Assembly (NCBI GenBank): GCA_016214425.1
Contig: JACRON010000265.1
Location: 1-7,700 of the forward strand
Source of the DNA: Nitrospirota bacterium
GTDB taxonomy: Bacteria; Nitrospirota; CAKKRA01; 9FT-COMBO-42-15
Length of the DNA: 7,700 bases
Direction of reading: 5' to 3'
Below the pieces are notes generated by a model that made no database searches, was not told where the DNA came from, and saw nothing but the letters and a program-made list of their open reading frames with translations. Below are positions 1-7,069 of the stretch, piece by piece. A program made the position numbers and the translations under genes. Position 1 is the first letter of the stretch. Each line of letters opens with the position of its first letter.

Positions 1-462
1 CTTAGAAACATCGGCGGGATTATTATAATAGATTTTATTGATATGCTAAAGGAGAAGAACCGCAAAAAGGTTTTCAATGCCCTGCAGGAGGCCCTTGCTA
101 ATGATAAGGCTCGCACAAACATCCTGCAGATATCTGAGCTCGGCCTTGTTGAGATGTCAAGAAAGAGGACAAGGGAAGACCTGCTGCGGGCATTGTGCGA
201 ACCATGCTCATATTGTGAAGGAAGGAGTTATCTAAAGTCTCCCACAACAATATGCTATGAAATCTTCAGAGAGATAAGAAGGGCAGCGGCCTCTTCAACC
301 AGCAGTAAGATTATGGTTACTGTAAATTCATCTGTAGCCAATCTTTTGTATGATGAGGAGAGGCAGGGCATAGATGAACTTGAGAACAGATATAAAAAGA
401 AGATTATTATAAAGGCAGACCCTAATCTGCATCAGGAGCAATACGATATCGTTTTTATATAA
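1..462 (+). CDS. rng: Ribonuclease E/G family protein, C-terminal part (5' end outside window)
   Basis: This is the 3' end of an RNase E/G endoribonuclease, a cytoplasmic Mg2+-dependent enzyme that processes rRNA precursors and mRNA. The frame is open from base 1, so the ATG at 43 is internal and the true start lies upstream. The first codons read LRNIGGIIIIDFIDM. The DFID aspartates (31-42) match the conserved catalytic core, where an Asp binds the metal in E. coli RNase E. Further on, cysteines at 196, 205 and 214 give CEPCSYCEG, the equivalent of the CPxC zinc-link used in oligomerisation. The end, with KKIIIKADPNLHQEQYDIV, is the usual C-terminus of the short RNase G type, and there is no long RNase E scaffold tail. 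The small gene at 510 follows after 47 bases with no obvious terminator, so the two may be cotranscribed. The family call is secure; the choice of rng over rne rests on the short tail. Confidence 0.93.
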   Translation, partial: LRNIGGIIIIDFIDMLKEKNRKKVFNALQEALANDKARTNILQISELGLVEMSRKRTREDLLRALCEPCSYCEGRSYLKSPTTICYEIFREIRRAAASSTSSKIMVTVNSSVANLLYDEERQGIDELENRYKKKIIIKADPNLHQEQYDIVFI

Positions 463-509
463 TCATCTTTTTATAAAGGTTGCTTTTATAAGGATGGCGG
501 TGGAATAAA

Positions 510-734
510 ATGCCAAAGATAGCGAGCGATACAGAGATAAAAAGAAAGGGTATCAGAATTCTTTTTAAAGAACTTGGAGAGGCAGATGCCATAAGATTTC
601 TTTCTCAAATTTCCTATGAGAAAAGGGATTATTTGAAAATTCAGGAGAGGCTTTTTGAAGGGATGACAGTAGAAGACATTTATAAAAAAGCCCAGGAATA
701 TTTCAGGAAGAAAAAGGCTGCTGTAAAAAGTTAA
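510..734 (+). CDS. Small conserved hypothetical protein, 74 residues
   Basis: The product is a basic, cytoplasmic, mostly helical small protein with no signal peptide or membrane segment. The start at 510 is supported by a GGTGGA-type ribosome binding site at 499-504, five bases upstream. The pattern KGIRILFKELGEADAIRFLSQ, then a DYLK segment, then GMTVEDIYKKA resembles a widespread family of small hypotheticals. As I recall them, these read roughly G..AL...LG...A.RFL.Q...G.GDYTKER..., ending in L.VEEI. Some members sit near toxin-antitoxin genes, but no partner toxin is visible here, so I do not call it an antitoxin. The C-terminus is Lys-rich (FRKKKAAVK). It follows the RNase G gene on the same strand and precedes the promoter at 762. 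Base composition matches the RNase gene, suggesting it belongs to the resident genome. The coding call is likely; the function is unknown. Confidence 0.7.
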   Translation: MPKIASDTEIKRKGIRILFKELGEADAIRFLSQISYEKRDYLKIQERLFEGMTVEDIYKKAQEYFRKKKAAVKS

Positions 735-761
735 TATGAGAAATATAAAACAAAAAAACAC

Positions 762-793
762 TTGACAAGAGACGGGGGGGGGTAGTATATAAT
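762..793 (+). promoter_or_regulatory. Sigma70-type promoter with poly-G spacer
   Basis: A perfect -35 box, TTGACA, lies at 762-767, preceded by an A-rich stretch (741-760) that could act as an UP element. Two overlapping -10 candidates follow: TATATA at 786-791 (18-base spacer) and TATAAT at 788-793 (20-base spacer). The optimal spacer is 17. A run of nine G (774-782) sits inside the spacer. The promoter lies about 60 bases upstream of the large exported gene and is the only good promoter I see before the four-gene operon, so it probably drives all of it. Confidence 0.75.
774..782 (+). repeat. Homopolymer G9 tract in promoter spacer
   Basis: Nine consecutive G residues lie between the -35 and -10 boxes. 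Homopolymers in this position are known slipped-strand phase-variation sites in other bacteria, for example spacer poly-G/C in Neisseria porA and opc. Loss of one G would bring TATATA to the optimal 17-base spacing, and loss of three would do so for TATAAT. The tract is visible; the switching is inference. Homopolymer length may also be a sequencing artefact. Confidence 0.85.
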
Positions 794-840
794 GGCAAAA
801 GATAATGAGATAAAACATAGTTTCAGAAGCCTTATATAGT

Positions 841-846
841 GGGGGG
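841..846 (+). promoter_or_regulatory. G-rich ribosome binding site that favours the ATG at 853
   Basis: Six G residues directly abut the ATG at 847, leaving no spacing for that codon, but lie six bases before the ATG at 853. This favours 853 as the start of the large exported protein. The difference is only two residues (Met-Gly). Confidence 0.5.
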
Positions 847-852
847 ATGGGT

Positions 853-3800
853 ATGGAATTTCGCAATAACCGTGCATTAAGGGTTATTTCAACCATAGTC
901 CTTGCCTTATTTATATGGACATTCTGTGGGATATTTGAAATTGCCCATGCCATTTCTAACAGTTCGGAGTTAAGAGTTCAGAGTTCGGAGTTAAAGGCAC
1001 AAAAGCCAGAAGAAAAACTTCAAAGAGACATAGAAGATATAACACAGACAATAGAAAGAATTAAAAAGATAAAGACCCATGAAGAGCTTCAAGGTGAAAA
1101 GGAGAACTTAAGGCAAAAGAGGCAGGAGATAGAAGGACATGATGCAGAAATCAGGAAACAATTTCAAGATACAGAAGAAAAAATAAAAGGACTATCAGAT
1201 GAAATCAAACAGAGACACAAAGACTTTGTAAAGAAATACGAAGAAAACCTAAACACTTTAAAAAGAAACCTTGATGACATAGAAAAGGCAGAGACAGCGG
1301 AAGAGGTTAAGGTTGAGGTTGAGAAGGTAAAAACATTTCTTGAAAAGACAAAGCCTCCATCAAGGCATACGCCACCTAAGGCTTCTAAACCACCCAACCG
1401 TGTTAGAGAGTTAAAACGTGTTAGAACATCATGGCTGGAAAAGCTGGGAGATTTTTTAATACCTTCTGTCTATGCTGCAGAACCACCGCCACCATCTCCG
1501 GCAGATTTAGCTGAGACACTGGAGACACCGTTAACTCAGGAAATCCGTGAAATGGCTGCTAAACATGGTAACACACCTGTTGGTCTTTATGAATATGTTC
1601 GTAATACCTTCAAATACGAACCTTATGTTGGTTCTGTTAAAGGAGCGATACAGACTCTTCGTGAAAATGGCGGCAATGAATGGGATTTGGCTTCGTTGTT
1701 AATTGCCCTCTATCGGGCAAGTGGGATACCGGCTCGTTATGTTGTAGGTACAGTGGAGATTCCAATTGAGCAGGCAATGAGCTGGCTTGGGGTGGAGGAT
1801 GCAAATATAGCAGCGGATCTCCTTTATACTCAGGGCAGACACACGAGCCTGATAATTTCAGGTGGAAAAATATCAGTCATACGAACTCAACATGTTTGGG
1901 TTCAGGCCTATGTGTCATTCTTGCATACCAGAGGAGCAGCTTCTGGGCCAGGGGATACATGGATAGATATTGACCCCAGTTTTAAAACCCAGACTGTAAG
2001 TCAGACATTATCCCTCAATGGGATTCCAACCTTTGATCAGATGACTTATCTCTCTACCTTACGCACAGAATCTCCTCTTGACTTCTATCGCATCCAGCTT
2101 CAAAACTTCTTAGATGCAAATGCCTCTAATTATGTTGCCGATGCCTTAAGCCGAAACCTTGAGATTGTTCCAGAAAACCTTGGCATTCTTATTGGTCAAT
2201 TACCATACAAAGCGCTTTCTGTGGATGCTATATATAGCGCTATCCCATCTGCAATTCGCCAGAAGTTCACACTTACAATTCTGGATAACCTTGGCTTCAC
2301 CCATTTAACATACACAGCCCCACTTCCTGCCCTCGTTAATAAACGTATAACCCTGTCTTACGCACCTGCTACCTCTGCTGATGCCTCAGCTATTGCCACC
2401 TATGGTGGTCTGTATGCTACACCGCCATATCTGATTCAACTTAAACCTCAAGTTAAGCTGGACGGGCAGATAATTGCTGAGGGAAATCCTATTGGAGCAG
2501 CACAGGAACAAAAACTTGAGTTTCACTTTGAAAGCCCTACTGATATAGACATAGTGCAAAATACCATTATAGCAGGGGAATACTATGCCATTGCACTTAA
2601 TGCTTATGCAGGCAGTGGCTCTCATCAGGAAATCATAGACCGTGCGCAAAGATTGGCTGCTATTCAGGATACCATCAATCTAAATGACCCTATAACTCTT
2701 AATGACCGTCTGGGAGAAGTACTTTATCTTTCTGCTATGCTCTATCATCAGAATCTTAACATGGCTGAGCGCAAGATGGCGGCGATATCCAGTGTTATTG
2801 ATATTAAAGATGTGTCAGAAATGATGTATTTTCTAACGACAAAAGTGGAATATTTCTTTGGAATACCCAAAAAGATGACCCCAGTGAGCATTACTGCTGA
2901 TATGGATAGAAACAGCCACCTTATTATACCCATAGATGGGGATTTGAACCGTATTAAGCCGTATGCGATACTTGAAGGCAATCATGCATCATATCTTGAG
3001 CATAATGCCACTGAAAAAATGTATAAAACAGAAGCCCTTTCTGCTGTAAAGGGTATTCAACTTGCCCATGACCAAAACATACCAGTGCATACGGTTACCG
3101 CCCAGAATATTAACACTCTTTTACCGACCCTCCAGATTTCAGAGCAAGTCAAGACCGACATTCAGAATGTTATTAACAGTGGGTGGTATGCCATTGTTCC
3201 AGAAAGTAATCTTACAGTAGGCGACTGGATTGGTGTGGGTTATATCCTGCAGAATCCAGAAAATGGGGAGGCTTACTACAGGATTGAGGGAGGGCATGGG
3301 GGTGCGGTATTAGTCTACGCAGCATATATAGCGGATATGGTAATAACAGCGCTATCGGACTTTGCCTCTAACTCAATTATTGGAGCAATTAGACCAAAAC
3401 TTTGTTTTCCTGGACAGGATAATTGGCTGTTTACCAAAGATGATACCTGCTATACATCTGTGACTTTTTATGAGGCATGTAGTGTTGATAAGGACAACTG
3501 CCTGTACAAATATGATGTTAGCCATCCAGAATTCGCACGGCCATTAATATATGTATACGAAAATGCGCCTGAAGCGCAGCTTACCAAATATATAAAAGCC
3601 AGTGATTGGCAATCACAAGACGGGGCGCCATATATGCGAGTTGGATATGCTGTTTTAACAACTATTGAGTTCATGATGTATTATTTTAAAGCAACAAACC
3701 ATGGCTTATTAGCTGGTTCAGGTTACCGAACTAAGACGAGGAATAGTAGTGTTGGTGGAGCTCCAAGAAGCCATCACCCCGATGGGGTAGCTGCTGATAT

Positions 3801-3975
3801 TACGCTAACTGGCGGACCAAATCCACCAAGGAAATGTGATGTCCTGAGTTTGGCAGACTACCTTATTGGAGGCAAAGGCGAGGCTCTACATGAAGGAAAG
3901 GCAAGCACAGTTCATATTGCTATTCCCGGAAAGAATAATAGAGATGGGCATAAATATAAATGGAGCTGTCAATGA
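853..3975 (+). CDS. Large exported protein: coiled coil, Cys-less transglutaminase-like domain, C-terminal peptidase M15 tip
   Basis: Residues are numbered from the in-frame ATG at 847; I prefer 853 because of the G-rich site at 841-846. A signal peptide ends at AHA (35/36). Residues about 45-170 are a Glu/Lys-rich coiled coil, then comes a Pro-rich linker (EPPPPSP). Residues about 220-390 are a transglutaminase-like domain (SLLIALYRASGIPARYVVG). His349 and Asp376 of the triad are present, but Glu278 stands where the catalytic Cys is expected. A long middle region (about 390-840) includes a GWYAIVPE...GVGYIL..PE.GEAYY segment that I recall from deltaproteobacterial proteins carrying RHS repeats. 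The last 190 residues hold all six mature cysteines (853, 868, 878, 885, 997, 1041). They end in a D-Ala-D-Ala carboxypeptidase-like M15 domain with SGYRT, SxHxxGxAxD (Ser975, His977, Asp984) and VHIAI (His1023), giving a complete zinc set. Likely an envelope or secreted peptidoglycan-acting protein. Its stop overlaps the next start by ATGA. The domain calls are firm; the biological role is inferred. Confidence 0.85.
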   Translation: MEFRNNRALRVISTIVLALFIWTFCGIFEIAHAISNSSELRVQSSELKAQKPEEKLQRDIEDITQTIERIKKIKTHEELQGEKENLRQKRQEIEGHDAEIRKQFQDTEEKIKGLSDEIKQRHKDFVKKYEENLNTLKRNLDDIEKAETAEEVKVEVEKVKTFLEKTKPPSRHTPPKASKPPNRVRELKRVRTSWLEKLGDFLIPSVYAAEPPPPSPADLAETLETPLTQEIREMAAKHGNTPVGLYEYVRNTFKYEPYVGSVKGAIQTLRENGGNEWDLASLLIALYRASGIPARYVVGTVEIPIEQAMSWLGVEDANIAADLLYTQGRHTSLIISGGKISVIRTQHVWVQAYVSFLHTRGAASGPGDTWIDIDPSFKTQTVSQTLSLNGIPTFDQMTYLSTLRTESPLDFYRIQLQNFLDANASNYVADALSRNLEIVPENLGILIGQLPYKALSVDAIYSAIPSAIRQKFTLTILDNLGFTHLTYTAPLPALVNKRITLSYAPATSADASAIATYGGLYATPPYLIQLKPQVKLDGQIIAEGNPIGAAQEQKLEFHFESPTDIDIVQNTIIAGEYYAIALNAYAGSGSHQEIIDRAQRLAAIQDTINLNDPITLNDRLGEVLYLSAMLYHQNLNMAERKMAAISSVIDIKDVSEMMYFLTTKVEYFFGIPKKMTPVSITADMDRNSHLIIPIDGDLNRIKPYAILEGNHASYLEHNATEKMYKTEALSAVKGIQLAHDQNIPVHTVTAQNINTLLPTLQISEQVKTDIQNVINSGWYAIVPESNLTVGDWIGVGYILQNPENGEAYYRIEGGHGGAVLVYAAYIADMVITALSDFASNSIIGAIRPKLCFPGQDNWLFTKDDTCYTSVTFYEACSVDKDNCLYKYDVSHPEFARPLIYVYENAPEAQLTKYIKASDWQSQDGAPYMRVGYAVLTTIEFMMYYFKATNHGLLAGSGYRTKTRNSSVGGAPRSHHPDGVAADITLTGGPNPPRKCDVLSLADYLIGGKGEALHEGKASTVHIAIPGKNNRDGHKYKWSCQ
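961..1002 (+). repeat. Degenerate heptanucleotide tandem repeat inside the coding region
   Basis: From 962 to 996 the sequence reads as five 7-base units of the form GTTNNGA (GTTCGGA, GTTAAGA, GTTCAGA, GTTCGGA, then GTTAAAG). In frame, this gives two 21-base blocks (961-981, 982-1002) encoding SSELRVQ and SSELKAQ, just after the signal peptide. Similar GAGTTCGGAGTTAAGAG-type short repeats occur between genes in some Gram-negative genomes, as I recall. This copy may be such a repeat captured into the gene. Confidence 0.7.
3962..3965 (+). promoter_or_regulatory. GGAG ribosome binding site that sets the start at 3972
   Basis: GGAG lies six bases before the ATG at 3972, inside the last codons of the upstream gene. 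The alternative ATG at 3960 has the site downstream of it. This supports 3972 and a translationally coupled ATGA junction. Confidence 0.65.
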
Positions 3976-5387
3976 ATAAAAACTTAAAAACCTTCTATTT
4001 TGTACTTTTGATGAATATTCTGTTCTTATGGCCGTCTTTTACTGAAGGGGCATGGCAGTTTAAGCTTACCCATGAAACTTCAAAACTCATTGATACACGC
4101 TTTTATCTTATGACTACTGCTGACCTTAATCGTAATAATGTAAAGGAATTGATTGTTACTGATTTTGGGCGGTTTGGAGACCATATGGGGGAGTGGGGAG
4201 AAAATGGCCAATATTACAACATGCTGGTTTTGGAGTGGGAAGGAAAAGAGTTAAAGCTTAAATGGAAAAAGAAATGGGATATGAGTATTCCAAAGACCCG
4301 TGATGAGCGTGATAAATATTTTATGGCCTACCAGGCGCGACAAATGGTTGCATGGGCAGTGGGTGACAGGATTATAGTTGAGACTATACCACCTTATTTA
4401 GGCTTGGAATGGGTCAATGGGAAATATATAATTCATGAGCAATATGGTTCTTCTCAAGAATCCAAGGTGGGGAGTTGGGCGCTACCATGGCTTAGCCCTT
4501 TTTGTTACTATGGACATTTTGCTTGGAGTAAAATGATACCACCTCGTGAATGCCTTGTTGGTATTAGAGATTTTTCAGGGAAAGGGAAGCCTAAAATAGT
4601 GACTATTTTAGAAGAAGAGATTGAAAAGAAGAAATACAAACAAACCTTGCGTGTGAGAAGATTTGAGCCGGGATTTCCAATAGAATGGGAAATGGTTAGT
4701 TCTAAAAGATTTGCATGGTGGGATCTACCAATCGTTCGTCCTATTGACAGACTGAATCAGACTTCTGATAGTTCATTGCTAATGACAGCATTTGGAGAAT
4801 CGTCATGGTATCTATTTGAACCAAATGAAAATAGTAAAAGCTACAGGATAAAACCACTTCCTGCTCTCGGTCCCATGGGTATAGAATTTTACGATCTACC
4901 AGACATCTACCTTCGTTCAACCCAAAGAAAAAGTCTTAAGGAGTATTGGGGGTATCATCGGGTGGATATCCCACATCCAGAACGACACGATTTTATGCTC
5001 CTTTTGAAAAAGGTCAAACTTAATCCGAATCTTACTGGTTTTGAATCTGAAGTAGTTGATTTCCAGCGCCATAAACAGTTCTTGGACGTAGGCTATTTTG
5101 ATCTAAAAGACTTAGATGATGACGGTCTTGATGAAATAATCTTGATTGAAGAAACAGGGAAAAAAGAGCTTATTGGGCAAGAGTCGGTTGAGTATTCAGA
5201 TGTGAAGGACTACATCCGCATCTTAAAATGGGATGGGAAAAGGTATCTGACGATGTGGGTAAGCCCACCGTATACAAAACGGGGAACCAAGTTTTTGGTT
5301 GAAGATATTAAGAATACCGGCAAGAAGCAATTGGTGGTAATGACCCCTTATGGAACTATTCAGATATGGGAGAGAATTTTAAAATGA
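3972..5387 (+). CDS. Exported FG-GAP/VCBS-like repeat protein
   Basis: The product has 471 residues. The start at 3972 is chosen over 3960 because of the GGAG at 3962-3965 and the 4-base ATGA overlap with the upstream stop. A signal peptide (hydrophobic residues about 8-20) probably ends at TEG (26/27). The mature part is Trp/Tyr-rich and predicted beta-rich. It shows scattered FG-GAP/VCBS-type strand-loop repeats: ADLNRNNVKELIVTD (from Asp51), RDFSGKGKPKIV (from Asp200), DLKDLDDDGLDEIIL (Asp380-Glu388, the best calcium-loop-like Asp cluster) and VEDIKNTGKKQLVV (about 444). The spacing suggests an incomplete or divergent beta-propeller, as in integrin-alpha-like extracellular binding proteins. 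No catalytic motif is visible. It sits directly behind the M15-tipped protein and overlaps the toroid gene, so it may be a surface partner, an anchor or a protective partner of that protein. The fold assignment is moderate; the partner role is inference. Confidence 0.78.
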   Translation: MNKNLKTFYFVLLMNILFLWPSFTEGAWQFKLTHETSKLIDTRFYLMTTADLNRNNVKELIVTDFGRFGDHMGEWGENGQYYNMLVLEWEGKELKLKWKKKWDMSIPKTRDERDKYFMAYQARQMVAWAVGDRIIVETIPPYLGLEWVNGKYIIHEQYGSSQESKVGSWALPWLSPFCYYGHFAWSKMIPPRECLVGIRDFSGKGKPKIVTILEEEIEKKKYKQTLRVRRFEPGFPIEWEMVSSKRFAWWDLPIVRPIDRLNQTSDSSLLMTAFGESSWYLFEPNENSKSYRIKPLPALGPMGIEFYDLPDIYLRSTQRKSLKEYWGYHRVDIPHPERHDFMLLLKKVKLNPNLTGFESEVVDFQRHKQFLDVGYFDLKDLDDDGLDEIILIEETGKKELIGQESVEYSDVKDYIRILKWDGKRYLTMWVSPPYTKRGTKFLVEDIKNTGKKQLVVMTPYGTIQIWERILK

Positions 5388-7069
5388 TTTTCGGATGGCA
5401 TAGAAATAGAATTATTTTAACTATGCTTTTGATAGGATTGGTGTTCAGCTACTCAAAGGATTCCTTTGCCCAGACACCTTCGGAAGCTATTAATTCAGGA
5501 ACCCAATGGTTTCTGTCTGCCCGTTACGGGATGGGGATTTGGGCATTTAAAGCGCCACCAGACCCGCTGCAGGAGGAGTTTACTGCGGATGATTTTACAC
5601 CTACCTATATCCGTGACACTATTGAGGCAACCATGTCATTACAATATGTCAATGTCTCATTGACCGAGTATGAATCTACACTTGATTGGCTTGAATTTTT
5701 TGCACTTCCCACTACAGCACAACTTGGTCAAAAGATTCAAATCCTTTCTAAAGCAGGTCGGAATATTACCAAAACTGTGAGTGAAATTCTGACTGCTCAG
5801 AATATTGATGGTGGTTTTGGAGGCCGTGCAGGCTATCCCAGTGATGTTCTTGACACTGCTTTTGCATTACATGGATTAGTCGTAACCAACAGTTCAGATA
5901 CTACGGCAATCAATAGTGCAGTGAATTATCTTCTCTCTGCACAAAATGCTGATGGTGGGTGGGGTTTTGCTATGGGTCGGGTAAGCCATATATACTATAC
6001 AGCCTTAGTTATACGGGCATTAGCAACACTACCTCAGAACGCCTCGCTTGCCACTGCACTCAACAAGGCAACGGCTTATCTGCTTACAAAGCAAAACCCA
6101 GACGGCGGGTTTGGCCATTCGGCAAGCTCAGGCCAGGGCTCATCAACAGTCTATGAGACTGCCCTTGTCTATCAGATACTTGTCAGAACAATATACGACC
6201 CAATCTCATGGGCAAAGGCAGAAGGCTATCTGTTAACCACACAAAGTGCAGATGGCAGTTGGAATCAGGATGCCTATTCCACTGCCCTTAGCCTCCGTGC
6301 CCTATACGATGCAGAGCGTCTTCGGGCATCACAGATACAAAGCGTAGAGCTATATAAATCTGTCAACAATCAGCTTCAGCTTTCAACAACCTATGATGCC
6401 TACAACAGGATGGTAATCAAAATAAACATAAATGACCCGAATGTGAGATTTGACATTCAGGTCAGAGACTCTGCTGGCAACATATATAATGTAGCAATAA
6501 TAAATGGCGAGATAATCTTTGACACAGGCAGCTATCCCCCAGGGACATATACCATAATAATAAGGGCAATAGACATAACAACAGGCATGGTAGTGGATGA
6601 GGAGAGCATAACCTTTACCATACAGCCTACATTAGCAATACCAACACTTGGCATAAGTATTGTGCCAATATATACTTATGTAACAGCAGCGCAGGACATT
6701 AAACTGAATGCCTATATAACCAATCAATCAAATATACAGGCAGACATATCAATAACCCATGAGATAAAGGCGCCGTCCAACAACATAATAAACACAGGCA
6801 GCGTGAACCTAACCCTATCTCCAAATGAGTCTAATAAACTAATAACACTATCTCAATTTAATTATCAATTTACAGAGGCAGGGGAGCATCCAGTTACTGT
6901 GAACATATATAGAGGAGCAGACCTGTTACAAACAGCATCAACAAAAATACATGTATCTCCATTAGTTCGCATTGAGCCAAAGAAGAGCCTTACGCCGAGC
7001 ACAGTAGCGCCTGATGGGGATAAGAGGATAAGGATAGAGATAGAGCTGGAGGGGAAGGAGAAACCATGA
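5384..7069 (+). CDS. Exported squalene-cyclase-like alpha/alpha-toroid protein with C-terminal beta-sandwich domains
   Basis: The product has 561 residues. The start at 5384 gives an ATGA overlap with the previous stop, with GGAG at 5369-5372 upstream. The ATG at 5366 would only add six residues. A signal peptide ends at SFA (29/30). Residues about 30-310 form a prenyltransferase/squalene-oxidase repeat region. Four QW-type motifs, QNIDGGFG, QNADGGWG, QNPDGGFG and QSADGSWN, start at residues 139, 187, 237 and 287, a 48-50-residue period. Each is followed by a TA(F/L)xxxxL helix. The position of the class II cyclase DxDD acid reads DVLDTA (154-159), so the acid is missing and a binding role is likelier than cyclisation. 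Residues about 320-413 and 415-535 look like two beta-sandwich (Ig/CARDB-like) domains, including SYPPGTYTIIIRA. It is probably periplasmic or surface-located, cotranslated with its neighbours. Ile codon use changes sharply between the two halves. The fold call is strong; the function is unknown. Confidence 0.85.
   Translation: MIFGWHRNRIILTMLLIGLVFSYSKDSFAQTPSEAINSGTQWFLSARYGMGIWAFKAPPDPLQEEFTADDFTPTYIRDTIEATMSLQYVNVSLTEYESTLDWLEFFALPTTAQLGQKIQILSKAGRNITKTVSEILTAQNIDGGFGGRAGYPSDVLDTAFALHGLVVTNSSDTTAINSAVNYLLSAQNADGGWGFAMGRVSHIYYTALVIRALATLPQNASLATALNKATAYLLTKQNPDGGFGHSASSGQGSSTVYETALVYQILVRTIYDPISWAKAEGYLLTTQSADGSWNQDAYSTALSLRALYDAERLRASQIQSVELYKSVNNQLQLSTTYDAYNRMVIKININDPNVRFDIQVRDSAGNIYNVAIINGEIIFDTGSYPPGTYTIIIRAIDITTGMVVDEESITFTIQPTLAIPTLGISIVPIYTYVTAAQDIKLNAYITNQSNIQADISITHEIKAPSNNIINTGSVNLTLSPNESNKLITLSQFNYQFTEAGEHPVTVNIYRGADLLQTASTKIHVSPLVRIEPKKSLTPSTVAPDGDKRIRIEIELEGKEKP

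Noticed and set aside
468..493. Two similar TTTTATAAAGG / TTTTATAAGG stretches before the small gene
   Set aside because: Short, AT-rich and imperfect; chance is sufficient and no regulator site is recognisable.
510..734. Antitoxin of a toxin-antitoxin pair
   Set aside because: No adjacent toxin (PIN, RelE, MazF or similar) is visible on either strand, and the resemblance to the small family is from memory only.
792..839. Short leader ORF (ATG at 792, 15 codons) before the large exported gene
   Set aside because: Its ATG overlaps the -10 box, so it would not be in the transcript from this promoter, and no ribosome binding site is evident.
486..953. Minus-strand open frame of 155 codons
   Set aside because: It runs across the small gene at 510, the promoter and the signal-peptide region. 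Its product is a low-quality Phe/Ile/Leu-rich string with no recognisable motif and no good ribosome binding site. It is a shadow frame.
5466..6236. Three short + strand open frames (62-65 codons) inside the toroid gene
   Set aside because: They are out-of-frame shadows of a gene whose own frame shows periodic QW motifs throughout.
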